Shown here: positions 46,896-57,515 of the stretch, piece by piece
Layout of the letters: every line of letters starts with the position of its first letter
How positions within the stretch are numbered: the first letter of the stretch is position 1
Assembly (NCBI GenBank): GCA_947311845.1
Contig: CAMZMU010000107.1
Span: forward strand, 18,249,166-18,313,165
Origin: Poa pratensis
Lineage: Eukaryota > Streptophyta > Magnoliopsida > Poales > Poaceae
Direction of reading: 5' to 3'
Length of the DNA: 64,000 bases
Translations under genes and position numbers: made by a program
The notes under the pieces: model-generated
Told to the model about the DNA's origin: nothing
The model's input: only the letters and a program-made list of their open reading frames with translations
The model's database searches: none

Positions 46896-49092
46896 GCCAC
46901 CTTCTTGGTCGTCACGGGGTGAGGACCCGCGTGTGGTGCGCGCCATGTCTTCTCTATCTGCCCACTCAGTCGCTACCATCAAGAGGTTAGCCACGGAGGT
47001 TGACTTTTTGCGACCGAGTGCTTCTTTGAAGTCATGCATGGCGAGGCCCATGATGAAAGCATCCATGGCCATATCTTCAAAGATTACTCCGACTGAGTTG
47101 CGTATCTCAGTCCATCGTCTGATGTATGACCTCAACGTTTCACCTGACCGTTGAACGCAGGCTCGCAGTTCTTCGAACGTTTTTGATCGCTCACATAGAG
47201 GCTCGAAGTTTTTGATGAAGTCTGCGCGGAAGTGGTCGCACGAGTCGTATGTTGATGGAGGTAGAGCCTTGAGCCAGTCGCGGGCTGTGCCTTCGAGCAT
47301 GAGTCGTATGTATTGCATGGCTATGGTGTTCGTGCCTCGTTGGCACGCGACAGCCAGCCTGTAATCTTCTAGCCACCCGGAAGGTTCCTGTCGACCCGTG
47401 CACTTGGGCTGTTCAGTTGTGAGTTTGAACCCTTTGGGCATCCGTGTCTCGCGGACGCGTCGAGTGAAGCACAAAGGTCCACGTGGCTTAGGCTCTCGAT
47501 CAGAGTATGAGTCACTACTGTAAGATCTGCGCGATCTGCACCTGGACCTGCACCTATGCGAGCTGCTTCTTTCCTTCGAGTGGTGGCGACGGCCACTGCG
47601 ATTGTGCTCTTCGCGACGTGTGTCAACTATGGCCCGATCTCGACTCCCTCCTGGAGTTCTTGGAGTTTGGCGTATGGCCTTCGCCGCTAAGGCGAGTGAT
47701 TTGATCTGCTGGCGATGCAGTTTTGCATTGGGGTCATCAGCTGGAGATTTGATTGCTTCTAGGTATGCTGCGACAGTGAAGAGGGCACCCGCGGCTGTTT
47801 TGGGTACCGGTACTCCCTCTTCGTCGTATGTCATGAAGGAGTTGCCTAAGTTGCGGGTGAGTGCCGCCCTTTCGTCTGGCGAGAGGTGTGACAACCTTGA
47901 TCTGGGTCGCGTGTCTGCTCGCCCGGTGGAGCTTAGGGAGAGCTGTCTTCTTCGCGCACTCGACAAGCTGGCTTGCTTTTTGCGTTCTTCGAGTGTCGCT
48001 CTGACCTGCCACAGACGAAGTGATTCCTGCCAGTTGAAGTACTGGAAGGTCAACATCTCCTCTTGTGTTGCGTCTGCTGGCATCATTGTGCACTCCTTGA
48101 TGACTTTATCTGCTTTTGCTGCCATCTCAGCAGTGATTGTGAGAGTTGTGACTCCGTCCGGCATAGTAACTGTGCACGGGAATTCTGTAGGCCTGCGGCT
48201 GGCCGCAGCATCTGATGATTCTGCGGCGATGGCGACGTAGACCTGCTGGGGTATCACCCGAGGATATGTGTATGCGCTTTCGAGTCCCGTCATGGACTCG
48301 ATGTCGTCATCAAGACTTATGTCGGAGTCGATATGCTCGTCGAGTGGTCCTCCTGGATGGATCTCGCAGTCGATGCCTTCATCGCCCATGCTCATCTCAG
48401 AGTTGGAGCTGTTATGAATCTCGAAGTCGAGGCTGTTGTTGTTGCAGATCTCGGAGTCGACGTGGTTGTCGATATGAGTTTCAGGTTCGTCGAAGTCGCT
48501 GAGGGAGATCTCGCAGTCGAAAGTGTCCTCGAGTGGGAGATCGAGCTTGGGGCCGTTTGTGCGATATGCTGATTCGGCCTCCTCACCTTCGAGCTCCTCC
48601 AGGAGCTTGTTAAGCTCTCGAGTTGAGATGGTTGTTGCAGACGAGCAAGATCGGAGGATCGACGATGGTATGGACGCGGTTGATGGATCCGCAGTCGAAG
48701 GAGCCACAACTGATGGAGTCTCGGGTGCGGAAGTCGCGAGTTGGCGTGGATCCGTCAAGTCCTGCACACCAACCTTGTTGACGAAAAAATTGAACGAACC
48801 AACGGTTAAACCCAAACCTGACTCGAGATCGGAGAAGGCCTCCTGGAATCCTGTCGAGTGTGGCTCAAAATCCATCAGAGGATCCGATGCGCTTTTTGCG
48901 GGTGAAGCTGGCGTGTTGCTGTTTGTCGAGTGAGCCGGCGAGTTGCCGTGTGCCGCCTGAGTCGGCGAGTTCTGGTTTGTCGATGCAGCCGGCGAGTTGC
49001 CGTTTGTAGATCCGATCGGCGAGTCGCCGTTTTCCGATGGAGCCGAAGGAACCGTGAGTCCAACACTATTCTTTCCCACAGACGGCGCCAAT

Positions 49093-49588
49093 TGACGAGG
49101 TGTACCCTCACCAAATCCCATGGTTAAGGACCTAGGGTTGAGATTATGGGGAGAGAACGTGGTAGTACAGGTAGTTTCGTTGGCTGACAAGCAGAGGCAA
49201 AGATTTACCCAGGTTCAGGCCCCTCGGGTGGAGGTAAAGACCCTACTTCCTGCCTGTCTGTTATTGATCGTGAGAGATTATGAGGTTACAAGGTGGCTCC
49301 GGCGAGATGTCGATCTCACGAGAGCTTTGGTGGTTCGAGTATGGCTTGGTCCTGGATCGGCACCCCTCCCAGCCTTTAAATAGGCTGGGTCTCGGGAGTT
49401 TGTAACCGACCCAGTTTACACATAAGGAAAGTATAAACCGACTATGTCTATGTCTAAACTTGGAGGGTACTCCATCTTGTTGGGCCTCTCGTCTTGGGCT
49501 TTGAGTTGTCTCTTCGCTATTGGGCCTTTAGTCATCACGTGCACCAGGTACCCTCACGGTAGGGTACCCGAGATGTATATCCTTGTCA
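49093..49588 (-). repeat. 5' LTR of Gypsy-2
   Basis: 496 bp, partner of 33406-33901. The primer-binding site complement GACGGCGCCAAT is at 49081-49092. Confidence 0.93.
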
Positions 49589-50870
49589 CGAAGCCTCTTC
49601 CTGAGCAAGAAAAGGGTCATCCTCGTCATCCAGGAGGCGCCATGTCTGAAGCTGGAGAATTTCCCGGAGAGCAGTTTCGGTAGCCAGCTCAGCAGAGCCG
49701 GGGGCTGAAGGAGGCTCTGGGGGCTGCTCAAGCTCTCCTCTCCTACCCTCCGGATCTCTACAGGAGCGACCCTGGCGCGAAATCTTGGATCTCCAGTCTA
49801 GAAGGTCTGTTGCATTTCGCCTTCCAATGCCACGATCCAACCAGCCGCTTCCACCAGCAACCCTAGCGTCGTCGGGCCCGAGCCCGAGATCAACGTCGTC
49901 GAGCCCGAGCCTTTGCCCCCAGACGAAAGGCAGCCTGAAGATCTCCGCGGCAAGCAGCCCCTGAGGCAACCTGAGGAGAACGCTGGCCAAAGCTCCAACC
50001 TCAGGCGCTGCTCCAGGGAGGACATGGAAGGCCAGACCAGTCAGTACCTCATGACCTGCTGCACCCCGTTCCCGGCGTCGACCTACGATCTCTACCACGT
50101 GATGCGGAATGAAGGAGAAAAACTGCGCCACTTCGTTTGGAGGTTCTGGGCAGTCTCTGACAGGATACTCGCCAGAGATCTCCAGGAGCCTCGCGTCATC
50201 GACATCTTCCACATGAACGTGCGCAGCGTAAAGATGCGTGTGAAGCTGTGCACCCGGCAGGTTGCCACGCTGGAGGAGCTGTGGGTGCTCGCGGATCGGT
50301 GTGCTCGGGCTGAGGAAGCCGCCGATTTCCCACCGCGCGAAGTCTTCTGAAGATCTACAAAGCTATGTACCCGGAGAGAGTCGTGTTGCCACAAGATGTA
50401 CCCTGAAGCATCAAGTTGTCGTTCAAGAACTTCTATCATGAGTAAAAGATAAGTTATTCTGAAATCCCGCTGATCCCATATGAATCATGTCCTCCCGCGA
50501 ATGAAACTAGTACGAAGCATACTAGTGGCTAGCAAAGGCAAGGCTCGACCGTCAAGCGAGCACTCACGGGATATCGACTCTCCCGGGGGTAGAAAGCGGT
50601 GCGAAAGACCTAATACCACCCGGGACGTGCGTGCCATCAGAGTTAGCGGCTTTCCGGGTGTCTGCAGGGCTTGTGAGAGCATTCCTGATCAGTCGGGGCC
50701 TCATGAGTACGCTTGCAACCCGGAAGGTCCCTCAAGGACGTGGAGAACAACAGTGATAAGCAGAAACAAGCAAAACGCACTTGTGTAAAGATAAAAGCAG
50801 CAAAGTCATTAAGTTCTAGGCTGTTACAATAAAGTTCGAATTGTAACACAAGGGACTAATGCAATGTTCA

Positions 50871-53800
50871 TTATTTCTGGGCAGCAGGACGCGCAGACGA
50901 TTTTCCAGGAAAAGGAGGACGGGGATAATCTTTCTCCACCAGCGCGGCAGCCTGAGCCTCCACCTCTCGGCGGGACTGCGAAGACGGGGACGCGTTGACC
51001 CAGTCAGGCATGGTCGCTGACGGGTTGGCTTCCGCATATGCAGCCATCACGAAGGCCGCAGTCCGCTTGCTCACGCGGTGCTTGTCGCTCTTCAGCTGGA
51101 GGGCTAGAATGTTCTTGGCGCTGTTCACTTCTTCAGTCTTCTTCTTGATGAGGCCAGCTATGATTGGCAAGCTTTGGTGGTCGGGCACAAGCGCGTCAGG
51201 GGCAGCTTTCTTGCGCAGTTGGGCCACCCGTGCAGATAGCCCATTGCAGGCCTCTACGAGCAGAGCAAGGCCTTCTTTGTTTGCGCCTTGAAGAGCGGAC
51301 AACTCACCCAGAGCCTGGTCGCGGGAGTTGGTCAGCAGCTGATTGCTCTCCTTCATCTTCAACATCTCATGTTCAGCTTCCAGGGAGTTTTCCAGCGCGG
51401 ATATCTTGCGGCTGTCCTCCTCAGTCTTCTTCTGTTGTATCTGGGAGTTGGTTTGCTCTTGGGCGAGCATCTCCTTGAGGCTGGTGATGGCCTGGTCTTT
51501 CTCCATCAGCTGCGTTTCGCGGTAATGGAGGTTTTGCTTCTCCAGCTTGAGCTCCTGCTGAAGGCCATCAGCAATGCCTTTCAGCCGCTCGTTCTCTTGG
51601 TCCTGCTCGCGTTTTTTGGCGCCCAAGACAGTCATCATCCCGCGGAAAGCAGACTCCTGGGTATTCTGCTGCTGCTCTCTGATCGCCAGCTCCTCTTTGT
51701 GCTGCTGCTCTGCGGCAATCCTCTTGGCTTTCTTCTCCTGGAGCCTCATCAGCAGCTTGAAGACATTCCTGGACATGCGGTCCAGCTTGTTCTTCCCATT
51801 CTTCATCTGGTTCACCGCCTCTCTGATCTTCTTTTCGATGGCGGACTCGCGGGCATTGATGTCCTCGCCCATCTGTGCTAACCCGCGTCGAATGGCATCT
51901 AAGGCGTTCTCACCACTGATGGTGACCTTCGAAGTGTGACCCTGAAGTGGTGTCCTCTTGTCGGCCCCCGGAAGCCAGGCTTGCTCGGATCTTCTCCAGC
52001 TCTGCTATCTCCAGGCTGGCGCTGGAGTCCGTGCAAAGGTCCGTATACGCAATCATCTCTGAGCCCAGAAGAAGAGAACCTGGGGACGGCGCATCCATCT
52101 GATACTCCCCAGTGGCGGATATCTTGGCGTTCTCGGTGCCGGGGAACTGGGGGACAGTTTGCGTCCAGGCAACACGTAGCGGCGCGCTCTTGGACACCTC
52201 CCGTCCATCCGAAGAATTGAGGGATGGAGTCCCCACTTGGTCAGCGGCCCAATGTCATCCGTCGGGATTGCGTTCGCAGAAGCATCTGAGGACAAGGGAA
52301 TAGTATGAGAATCTTAAGCATCAAGGTCCGGAGGAAAGCAGCCAGAAGACGTTTGAGCTCACCTGCCGGCTCCATGATGGTAGCCTTCGGCGTCTTCTTG
52401 GAGTGTGATGGAGAGGTTGCGGTAACGCTCCCCACGCCACTCCCTCGGCGTCCTTCGGCTTCAGCTAGAGGAGGGGGAGCATCCCTCCGCCACCTCTCTG
52501 GACACTCGAGGCGGCATCAAGCTCTGCAAGGTCGCGGGGCCTCTTGCATCCCACAGGCGACACGTCATTCCTGCAGATCACCACCGACTCTCAGTCGAAT
52601 TCAGGAGTAAAGCGATATAGCAGAGAAACCTTCAGGAGTCCTGGCGAGATCTTACCCTCGTGACCGCTTGCTGCTTAATCGAGAGGGTAAGTCGTGCGAC
52701 GCCCCGGAAGATCCATGGGACGCCCCTGGGACGGACGCTGGCGGCGGAGAGTCAGAGGAGCTCACCATTCGAGAGGCCAAGGAATACTCTCGGCCGTCGA
52801 CCTCCATGTCCGAAAGGCCATCAGCGTCGCCCTCCAGTTGCGCGGGCGCGAAGGCCATAGTGGCCCCCGGGTCAGTGACCGTGGGGGCACCAGAAGCTGG
52901 AAGCGGGGGAGCCTCGTTGTCCCCTGCGTCATCGTCGTCGTCGTCATCATCGTGATCATCGTCATCATCACCTTCGTCGTCCTCATCGCCGCCCTGCTCG
53001 GCGCCTTGCTCACCGTCGCCGGCATCCTCGTCTGAGCCGGCGGAGTCATCCGCGGGCTCATCCTCGCCCTCCTCCTGCGCCTCCGAGCTCTCCTCTTCCT
53101 CGTCGGAGTCAGAAAGGGCCTTGGACCTGCGCCCCTTTACCGGAGGCACGGGACCATGGTCTCTCCGACCTTCAAGGCCAAGGGCGGTGAACGTCGGCAT
53201 CTGGTCCAGGATGGCGGCCTTCTGTGGATCCTCGCATAGAGGAAGGACCCCGGCAGGAAGGTCGAACTGAAGGCCCGGGACGAATAACTTGGTTATGTTG
53301 TCCCGGATGGTGCCCTCAGGCATGTCCACGTTCCTCAGGCGGGATGGGTCGCTGTGGCCCTGGAATTCCCACGAAGGATGCGGCCTCTTCTGCAAGGGGG
53401 CTATCCGATTGCGGAGGAAGTGAGCGGCGACGGCGGCACCCGTCACCCCCTGGCTTCTCAGCAGCCGGATGCGCTCCACCACCTCCAAGAAGTCGTCGTC
53501 CTGACCGCAGATGTAGCCCCAGGACTCCAGCTTCTCTGGGATTTCCTTCGGCTCTTCCCATTGCGGGAGGGCCTTGGGGATCCCCACCAAGAACCACCGC
53601 ATTCGACATTCCTCCCATCTGGATTTGATCTTCATGAGGGGGTACGACGGCTTCATCCCTTGGCGAAAGCAGAACGTGACGCCACCCCCATCCATTTATC
53701 CTTCCCGATGCGGGGATAGAGGAAGTGGCGAAACAAATCAACAGATGGCATCACCCCTACAATGCTTCGCAGAAGTGAGAGAAGACCGCCAGGTCTAGGA

Positions 53801-54203
53801 TTGCCCCTAGCGACAGATGCAATAACTTCAGGCCGTAAGCCTTCAAGATCTCCAAGAGGAAGTCAGAGAAGGGCGACACTGCTCCCATCAGCATGAAGGT
53901 GTCGATGATTGGGATCTGGTCGGACGGCTATGTCTCCGCGGGAGCGAAGAACTTTGTCGCGTCGCGGGCAGGGAATTCTCCTGTCGCGATGGACTGCACC
54001 ACCCCAAAGTGAGAGGCTTCTCGCATCATCTCGCCATCAGCGTACCTGCTTGGGAACAGGGCTCGCTCCCGGCAAAGCAGCGCCTGCTCTCTCTTCAGCG
54101 CCGATCTCTGGCTTTTCTTCCTGGATTTGGGGGAGGACGGCCCCCGAATGATTGTGGCAGCGCCCTCCGGCTTCTTCCGCCCGGTGGGCTTGGTGCGAGC
54201 CAT
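50871..54203 (-). pseudogene. Multi-exon antisense ORF of Gypsy-1 (Transposase_28-like, coiled coil)
   Basis: Runs minus while Gypsy-1 runs plus. ATG 54203 starts MARTKPTGRKKPEGAAT, a basic N-terminus. After a stop at 53928 the frame continues with FMLMGAVSPFSDFLLEILKA, LHLSLGAILDLAVFSHFCEA and VDLFRHFLYPRIGK, the Transposase_28 pattern. A frameshift near 53760 leads to the long frame 53695-52652 (SRWEECRMRWFLVGIPKALP, then a Ser/Glu/Asp-rich tail coded by GTC/ATC triplet runs). A donor GAG|GTAAGATC near 52655 and an acceptor CTGCAG near 52570 suggest an intron. Further downstream 51872-50871 is an uninterrupted 333-codon frame rich in Lys, Glu and Gln, a long coiled coil (REAVNQMKNGKNKLDRMSRN, LKLEKQNLHYRETQLMEKDQ). 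Antisense ORFs of this class are known in plant Gypsy elements, and their role is not established. Confidence 0.75.
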
Positions 54204-54614
54204 CGGGTTTGCAGCGGCGGCGCAGAGGCAGGGGATGGAGCAGAAGATGGGGAGCAGAGGATTTCTGGTAGAATGTTTCGGTAACGGAAACTAAGCCTCG
54301 GATGGAGCTCTAAGAAAGAACCCCACGCATCACGTCGTGGCCCCATTACTCCGACGGACGCGGGGATCGAGGGGACGTGCCAACTTTGGCGCTTCCCAGC
54401 CGTTGGATGCACGACGGAGTCCAAGGCCCACACGAATCGCAACGTTCGGCGTGGCCCAGTCAACATAGCTCGGGGGCTCGCCTCTACGTAAACACGGCGG
54501 ACCCTACCAAGCACTCCAAGAAGGCCAGGTGCCGGGGACCCACTTTGACCTCTTTTTGGTCATAGCCCCGGCAGCCGCTGAAGCAAGGCCACCGGGACCA
54601 TGCCCGGGGGCTAC

Positions 54615-55569
54615 TGTCGCAGCAGTGGAACACGGGGTTCCCCTAGTGCTGCCAAAGTGGGTCTACCACCTATGGACCCAGCGCGAAGATGGACAAGGCC
54701 AAGACGCGAAACAAGACTTGGCGGGCACCCAGCTCTCCAGCCAAGGCTGCCGGGCCGAAGGACCCCCGGGTCCCCCGCACCCCGGAAGCAGAAGAGGACC
54801 CCGAGAGCCCGAGACCCCGGCATCGTCGGACTCCCTCTCGGGTACCAGGCCGTACAAGCCGAAGCTAGGGTTTCCACCACCCTCCAGAAGATGGTAGAAG
54901 GACCCAGAAGACTTGGGAAGCAAGGCGCGGGCAGGGGACACCACCTGCGGTGTGCCAGCCTTCACCCACGTCGCTTTCCCCCAAAGAGCGGGGATCTCAC
55001 CAAACCGACGAAGGATACTTGGAGGAGGAGAGGCCACGTCTCCACCTCCACCACAAAGAGGGGACTCTTCCCGCCAAGACCCCCTCACGCTCTTCACGTG
55101 ACCTCTGTGGTATCCCCTTGTCTATAAAAGGAGGGCCAAGGCATGGCGATGAGAAAGAGGAATGCAAGGTAGAAGACACCTACGGAAGCCAGCAAAGCAA
55201 GACCACCACAGAGCTAGGCTAGGGCAGGGAAGAAAGAGAAGGTGATCTCCTCCGGGCCAGGATCTGTCCTTCTTCTTCCTCTAGCCAAAACCCTTGCCGG
55301 GTACCTCGCCGGAGTCATCCTTGTAGCCACACCATGTTGCCACCATCTATCCAGACATGCAGGAGTAGGGCTGTTAGCCTTCGGGCGGCCTGAACCTGGG
55401 TAGATCGCTGTGTCCTTTGCTTGCTTTCCATACACGTCGAGATCGAGAGAGAGAGTGAGAGCTCGTCGGAGACCCCTCCGTGAGAGACGTTTCCAGCCTC
55501 CTTCGCGCCCTACCGAATCTACAAAGGGGGTGCCTGTCATCCCCGGTGTCCGTCCTTCGAGACACGACA
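54615..55569 (+). repeat. 3' LTR of Gypsy-1
   Basis: 955 bp, partner of 32236-33196. CCTATAAAAGG-like box near 55122 (here CTATAAAAGGAGGG). Confidence 0.9.
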
Positions 55570-55726
55570 GGGATGGACTAGGGGAGATCCACGGAGGTGT
55601 GGAGGGGCGCCGACGGAGGCCACGGGCGCAGAGAGGTCGTCGAGCGGCGCAGACAAGGGCGGCGGTGGCGCAGTGGTGGCACGGATCGGAGTAGGGATGG
55701 CAAACTCTGGTCTGCCCCTGGCCTCG

Positions 55727-55791
55727 TATATAGGGGAAAAAACCCTAGCTCTTACCGCTGGCGAACTCGAATGTCGTGGTCGCCAGCGGTA
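55727..55791. promoter_or_regulatory. Putative divergent promoter in the CACTA with an inverted subterminal motif pair
   Basis: TACCGCTGGCGA (55753-55764) and TCGCCAGCGGTA (55780-55791) are perfect inverted copies of the subterminal motif, 15 bases apart. A minus-strand TATA-like CCCCTATATACG lies at 55726-55737, pointing toward the minus-strand ORF. On the other side a GC-rich leader of the hairpin unit starts. That the spacer drives both units is inference. Confidence 0.55.
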
Positions 55792-56470
55792 GAATGTGCC
55801 TCTGCTTACAGGCGCGCGGGCGCACGCGCCTCTCTCTCCCCTCTATCCTCTCCCCGGCCGCGCCTGCCCCGATTCAAAACGCCCCACGTCGCCGTCTTGC
55901 GTCGCCGCCCCGTGCCGCGTCCCGCGCCACCTCCGCCTCCACTGCCTGGCCCCGAGCGCCGCCGCCTCCTCCTGCACACGGCCTAGCCCCGAGCGCCTGG
56001 CGCCGCCGGCTCCTCCTCCGCTGCCGGGCCCCGAGCGCCACCGCCACGCCTGCCATCTTTTTCCCCTCCTCCGACCGCCCCTCGTCGTCGAGCACCGCAG
56101 GTACGGCCCCCCCGCATCCTCTCCCTCCCTCCTCTCCTTCCTAGCACCGAAGGTGCTTGCTTGTGAAAATTCACAACACATTTGTTTTCGAAAAGCTACT
56201 ATTTTAGATTTAGTTTAGGTAGTGTTTAGGTTTAATGAAATTGATTTTATGATTTATGTTTAGACCTCAATGTTTAGCTACTGTTTAGTTTAGCTACTTC
56301 TATTTTTTGTATGAAATGTTGTCGGAATTCAATCGACAAATGTCGATGGATAATGTGTGGTGGTAGTGGTGGGTCGATGAATTTTTGTGTGATGTGAATG
56401 TCGCAATGCGACTGACAAATGGTCGATGAATGCATGTGAATTGTTTGCAGGTACCCCTAGAGGCCCTTGA

Positions 56471-56509
56471 AATTGCCGGAACGTTGATTAACTTCCGTTC
56501 CGGCAAATT
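56471..56509 (+). repeat. Short inverted repeat at the start of the hairpin region
   Basis: AATTGCCGGAACG (56471-56483) pairs with CGTTCCGGCAAATT (56496-56509) around a 12-base loop. Confidence 0.85.
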
Positions 56510-56610
56510 CGGGTACTCCATACGTCCTTTTTTAGCAAAGATCATGCCGAAATGTTTCGTGGATTTTGGCATGACTTTGCTAAAAAGGGACATATGGATT
56601 ACCCAAATTC
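56505..56610 (+). repeat. Long near-perfect hairpin (48-49-bp arms)
   Basis: The arm 56505-56553 (core TTTAGCAAAGATCATGCCGA) pairs with 56563-56610 (core GGCATGACTTTGCTAAAAAG) with only a handful of mismatches and a loop of nine bases. Confidence 0.9.
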
Positions 56611-56751
56611 ATTAACATAAATGACAACGGTGCGTGATCTCGCTAATTCATTAACTAGCATTACTAGCTCTTTTAACTTGTGTGACATGTGTGAGAACTC
56701 TTTTTACCGTGTTTTGATCATGCCGATGATTAAACTGTTGTGGCACTATGT

Positions 56752-56840
56752 GATCCGGAGGCGACGTGAGTGAAACCTGTGATATGCACGAATACACATT
56801 TTCTGCATCCCACTAGATTTCACTTACGCCGTCTCTGAAT
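56752..56840 (+). repeat. Hairpin module 1 (type A)
   Basis: GGAGGCGACGTGAGTGAAAC at 56757-56776 pairs with TTTCACTTACGCCGTCTCTG at 56818-56837 with mismatches. Type-A arms share GTGAGTGA with module 3. Confidence 0.75.
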
Positions 56841-56939
56841 TTGTGTGCCCAAATCTAATTAAGTATGAGGCATGCTTTTCATTTCTCCCTATACGTCATT
56901 TTTTCAATGCCGATGATTAAAATGATGTGGCGCACTATG

Positions 56940-57023
56940 AATCCTGATAGTTTGTTGAACCTTGTATCATGCACACATACAAGTTCTGTGCCTCCTACTT
57001 GGTTCAACAAGGTTATCAGAATT
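56940..57023 (+). repeat. Hairpin module 2 (type B)
   Basis: AATCCTGATAGTTTGTTGAA (56940-56959) pairs with GGTTCAACAAGGTTATCAGA and onward (57001-57023). Type-B arms share TTTGTTGAACC with module 4. Confidence 0.8.
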
Positions 57024-57130
57024 CCTTGTGTGCTTCCAATAATATTCTAAGTATGAGGCATAGTATTTTTTGAATCTTGTTTTCTCTCTAAGTCTTACAA
57101 TGCCGATGATTAAAATTAGGTGACACTATG

Positions 57131-57216
57131 TTATTCAGGGGTGTTGTGAGTGAGCCCTATAATGCAAGAAAACATATCTTCTGCATCATACTGGCTCGCT
57201 CACACCATCCCTGAAT
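57131..57216 (+). repeat. Hairpin module 3 (type A)
   Basis: TTCAGGGGTGTTGTGAGTGA (57134-57153) pairs with TCGCTCACACCATCCCTGAA (57196-57215) with a few mismatches. Confidence 0.85.
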
Positions 57217-57324
57217 TTGTGTGTCCAATCTATTATATGAGGCATTCTTTCGAGTTGACATGTATGAGTTGGTCTTCTTCATTTTTTTACCATGCCGATG
57301 ATTAAATGATGTGGCGCACAATAT

Positions 57325-57408
57325 AATCCTGAGAGTTTGTTGAACCTTGTATTATGCACACATACAAGTTTTGTGCCTCCTACTTGGTTCAACAAAACTC
57401 TCGGGATT
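57325..57408 (+). repeat. Hairpin module 4 (type B)
   Basis: AATCCTGAGAGTTTGTTGAA and CC (57325-57346) pair with GGTTCAACAAAACTCTCGGG and ATT (57386-57408), the best-paired of the four modules. Confidence 0.85.
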
Positions 57409-57457
57409 GTTTGTGTGTTTCCAATATATTCTCCGTATGAGGCATAAGTTTTTTGAA

Positions 57458-57515
57458 TCTTGTGTCTAAGTCCTACTTTATTTGTGTCTAAGTCCTACTT
57501 TATTTGTGTCTAATT
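57458..57515 (+). repeat. Three copies of a 22-23-base unit
   Basis: TTGTGTCTAAGTCCTACTTT repeats twice in full and a third time in part, directly after hairpin module 4. Confidence 0.85.

Larger units (their letters stand above)
35258..49076 (-). pseudogene. Gypsy-2 gag-pol, broken by Gypsy-3, a solo LTR and stops
   Basis: Minus strand. Gag is open from the primer-binding site region to 46901, with an N-terminal NSP-repeat stretch, a possible start at 48875 (MDFEPHSTGF) and the gag core (GWLEDYRLAVACQRGTNTIA, LEGTARDWLKALP, FIKNFEPLCERSKTFEEL). Gypsy-3 cuts it. The Arg/Asp-rich C-terminus and a zinc-knuckle-like stretch continue at 41642-40990. Protease follows (VFMDGGSGINIIF, 40987 onward). 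RT begins at 40192 (EVDRLLAAGFIREIKKSQWV, RMCADFTALNK), shows stops, is split by the 3.9-kb solo LTR and continues with VYVDDIVIT (catalytic YVDD near 35754) to TVLVVERREEG near 35258. RNase H and integrase are absent. This is a dead copy of a retrotransposon polyprotein. Confidence 0.88.
33406..49588 (-). mobile_element. Gypsy-2, minus strand, internally deleted, hosts two younger elements
   Basis: LTRs 33406-33901 and 49093-49588 (496 bp each, TGACGAGG to TTGTCA) differ at about five sites. CGAAG flanks the element (33401-33405, 49589-49593). On minus the primer-binding site ATTGGCGCCGTCTGTGGG follows the right LTR, and the tract CTCGGGGGCTAC precedes the left LTR. Coding content is gag, protease and part of RT. 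RNase H and integrase are missing, and only 1.3 kb separate the RT end from the left LTR. Confidence 0.92.
33197..50350 (+). pseudogene. Gypsy-1 gag-like region, split by Gypsy-2
   Basis: A Ser-rich frame after the primer-binding site (SSSSRSASSSSSSEVPSASS) runs to the insertion point at 33405 and resumes at 49594 as PLPEQEKGHPRHPGGAMSEA, ending at 49681. In another frame 49913-50350 shows a gag-like stretch: NEGEKLRHFVWRFWAVSDRI, RVIDIFHMNVRSVKMRVKL, LEELWVLADRCARAEEAA. This pattern (a short run-on helix region after an 'L-x-F-V/I-R-R-F' motif) fits the retrotransposon gag family. Frame changes and stops separate the parts. No zinc knuckle is seen. Confidence 0.6.
32236..55569 (+). mobile_element. 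Gypsy-1, plus strand, non-autonomous, hosts Gypsy-2
   Basis: LTRs 32236-33196 and 54615-55569 start TGTCGCAG and end CGACA. I count about 25-30 differences between them (near 3%). The primer-binding region TCTGGCGCGCCAGGTAGG follows the left LTR, and the polypurine tract CCCGGGGGCTAC (54603-54614) precedes the right one. Target site GGGAC (32231-32235) against GGGAT (55570-55574), one base changed. The interior, without guests, has a gag-like region and a multi-exon antisense ORF, but no protease, RT or integrase that I can see, so it depended on another element. Confidence 0.88.

Noticed and set aside
52900..53110. GTC/ATC triplet run considered as a plain microsatellite
   Set aside because: It codes an Asp/Glu-rich stretch in the antisense ORF frame and is part of that gene.
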